A DNA stretch of 64,000 bases from Acidobacteriota bacterium (GTDB taxonomy: Bacteria; Acidobacteriota; Blastocatellia; Chloracidobacteriales; JADJPF01): positions 1 to 64,000 of the forward strand of contig JACQZQ010000020.1 in the NCBI GenBank assembly GCA_016213785.1, given 5' to 3'. Below the pieces are notes generated by a model, which was given only the letters and a program-made list of their open reading frames with translations, was not told the DNA's origin and ran no database searches. Below, in pieces: positions 62,837 through 64,000 of the stretch (the stretch's first letter is position 1; every line of letters starts with the position of its first letter). The translations under genes were made by a program, and so were the position numbers.

Positions 62837-64000
62837 ATGAGATTTTGGAAGACCATGCTGGCAACAATCCTGCTAGTGTTGTTTATGAATGTAATAGCTA
62901 GTGCTCAAGAAGATGGTGGGGCAAAAAGAGAAGAGCGCCGCATTACCCAGCCTACTGTTAGTGGTGCTACAGGGCTTTTTACCGTTTATGATTCCTCTAC
63001 ATTAAAGAAAGGGGAAATCAATGTAGGATTTTTTGCTAATAACTATGATCGCGATCCAGGCGATGTTGATATAATGCAATTTCCCGTTAATATCGCTGTA
63101 GGTGTTACAAATAGGTTAGAGTTATTTTTGCAAACAGATGGTTCTCAAAGGGTAATCTCTAATGCTCCATTTGAACTAAGCGGCCCGTTGTTTCCAGGTT
63201 TAAGACAACCACAAGGCTCATTTGGCTTAGATGGTATAAAGGTTAGTTTTCCAGATTTAGATACTGATCCTCGTTTTTTCCCACTAAATGGTGCTCCTAT
63301 TAGTGGTGCTATATTTGGTGGTGTACTTCCAGGACTTCCTCAAACAGGTTCTAGACCTGTTTTTGATCCTGTAACAAATATTACTAAACCAGGTTTTATG
63401 GTGCCAGGCTACCTAAATGATTTTCCTTTCTTAGGTAAAGGGGGAAATACTCTTGGTAATGCTACTTTTGGTGCTAAGTTCCGTTTTACTGAAGATAATA
63501 GAGGTGTTGGCTTTGCACTCTTAACTTTAGTTCGTGTTCCAACTGTTCCAGGAGGCGCACTTTTCCAAAAAGAACGCGGTGGACGTTTAGCACAAGGCTC
63601 TGGAGCAGGGGCAACAGATTTTGGTCTATTTCTTATCACCAGCTTACGTAAAGGTATTGTTAGCACACACTTAAACTTTGGTTTTATGCATGCTAATGAC
63701 CCTAAATCACGTAACTTTAAGCTTATAGATCGTAGCGATTCAGCTATCTTTTCTGCTGGTGTTGATGTCCCAATTAATAAATATGTCCAATTAATTGGTG
63801 AAACTACAGCTACTTATTATATTGGTGATGCTACTAAAAACCTTAACCGTATTAACCCTGTTGATGTAGTAGCAGGTGCAAGATTTTTCCCATTTGGAAA
63901 ACGTGAAGACCGTCGCTTTTTACTCTCTTTTGGTGGCGCTTACCGCTATTTTACAAATAACTCTGGCTCAGAACGCCAAGAAACTACAATTAACCCTGTT
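62837..64000 (+). CDS. outer-membrane beta-barrel-type protein, partial at window end
   Basis: An open frame of 388 codons runs from ATG 62837 to the window edge without a stop. GGAGG lies six bases before the start. The product has a signal peptide (MRFWKTMLATILLVLFMNV onward, cleavage near ASAQE, residue 24). Many alternating beta strands follow with Gly/aromatic content (GVGFALLTLVRVP, FGLFLITSLRKG), consistent with an outer-membrane barrel. An OmpA-like periplasmic C-terminal domain could lie beyond the window. Family not firmly identified. Confidence 0.8.
   Translation, partial: MRFWKTMLATILLVLFMNVIASAQEDGGAKREERRITQPTVSGATGLFTVYDSSTLKKGEINVGFFANNYDRDPGDVDIMQFPVNIAVGVTNRLELFLQTDGSQRVISNAPFELSGPLFPGLRQPQGSFGLDGIKVSFPDLDTDPRFFPLNGAPISGAIFGGVLPGLPQTGSRPVFDPVTNITKPGFMVPGYLNDFPFLGKGGNTLGNATFGAKFRFTEDNRGVGFALLTLVRVPTVPGGALFQKERGGRLAQGSGAGATDFGLFLITSLRKGIVSTHLNFGFMHANDPKSRNFKLIDRSDSAIFSAGVDVPINKYVQLIGETTATYYIGDATKNLNRINPVDVVAGARFFPFGKREDRRFLLSFGGAYRYFTNNSGSERQETTINPV

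Overview
The window is AT-rich, densely coded DNA. It looks like the chromosome of a Gram-negative bacterium, most likely an Acidobacteriota member of the Blastocatellia type. This assignment is inference: it rests on two large Oar-like TonB-dependent receptors with carboxypeptidase-regulatory N-termini, four Hanks-type Ser/Thr kinases with varied accessory domains, paired-type M16 proteins, an S9 dipeptidyl peptidase coupled to a POT peptide transporter, and many Sec-type signal peptides. There is no rRNA operon, complete tRNA gene or CRISPR array.

Layout. Positions 1-118 end in the 3' half of a tRNA (CAT anticodon), which looks like the scar of an element integrated to the left. From 119 to 7034 lies an accessory region: gene debris, a 110-bp MITE-like repeat, and seven mostly unrecognised genes (a HAD phosphatase, secreted proteins, a von Willebrand A protein, small beta-rich proteins). 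Several of these genes share an upstream element. From 7035 to 10022 is the first TonB receptor. From 10249 to 16933 is a tight leftward operon: kinase-FGE fusion, MoxR ATPase, a ChaN/TraB-like protein of unknown role, a lipid kinase and a metallophosphoesterase, with two TGATG stop-start couplings. A patatin phospholipase with a long N-terminal helical region and a divergent ECF sigma factor follow, then peroxiredoxin, small unknown genes and a SufR-like regulator.

From 24078 to 32454, rightward genes encode a kinase-ATPase-TPR giant, thiolase, 3-hydroxyacyl-CoA dehydrogenase, a TPR protein and an amidohydrolase. A minimal secreted RHS protein with a variable C-terminus, a probable immunity gene and downstream debris lie at 32507-35007. 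A catalytically dead M16 protein and a secreted Ig-like protein follow. From 40677 to 50933 are leftward lipid/isoprenoid-type enzymes, an aminotransferase, the second TonB receptor and a PHB-depolymerase-like esterase. A Uma2 nuclease next to a second MITE-like copy and the POT-DPP pair come next.

From 56179 to 62492 is a rightward signalling run: STAS antagonist, RsbW-like kinase, GAF-kinase, zinc-ribbon kinase, eIF2B-like protein, CinA N-domain and a HExxH protein. The window ends inside an outer-membrane-type protein gene.

The best candidates for something undescribed are the MoxR/ChaN-like/lipid-kinase operon, the co-regulated accessory genes sharing a 55-bp upstream element, and the RHS toxin-immunity locus. 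Several start sites were moved downstream to ATG or GTG codons with a clear Shine-Dalgarno; the reasons are given per gene.
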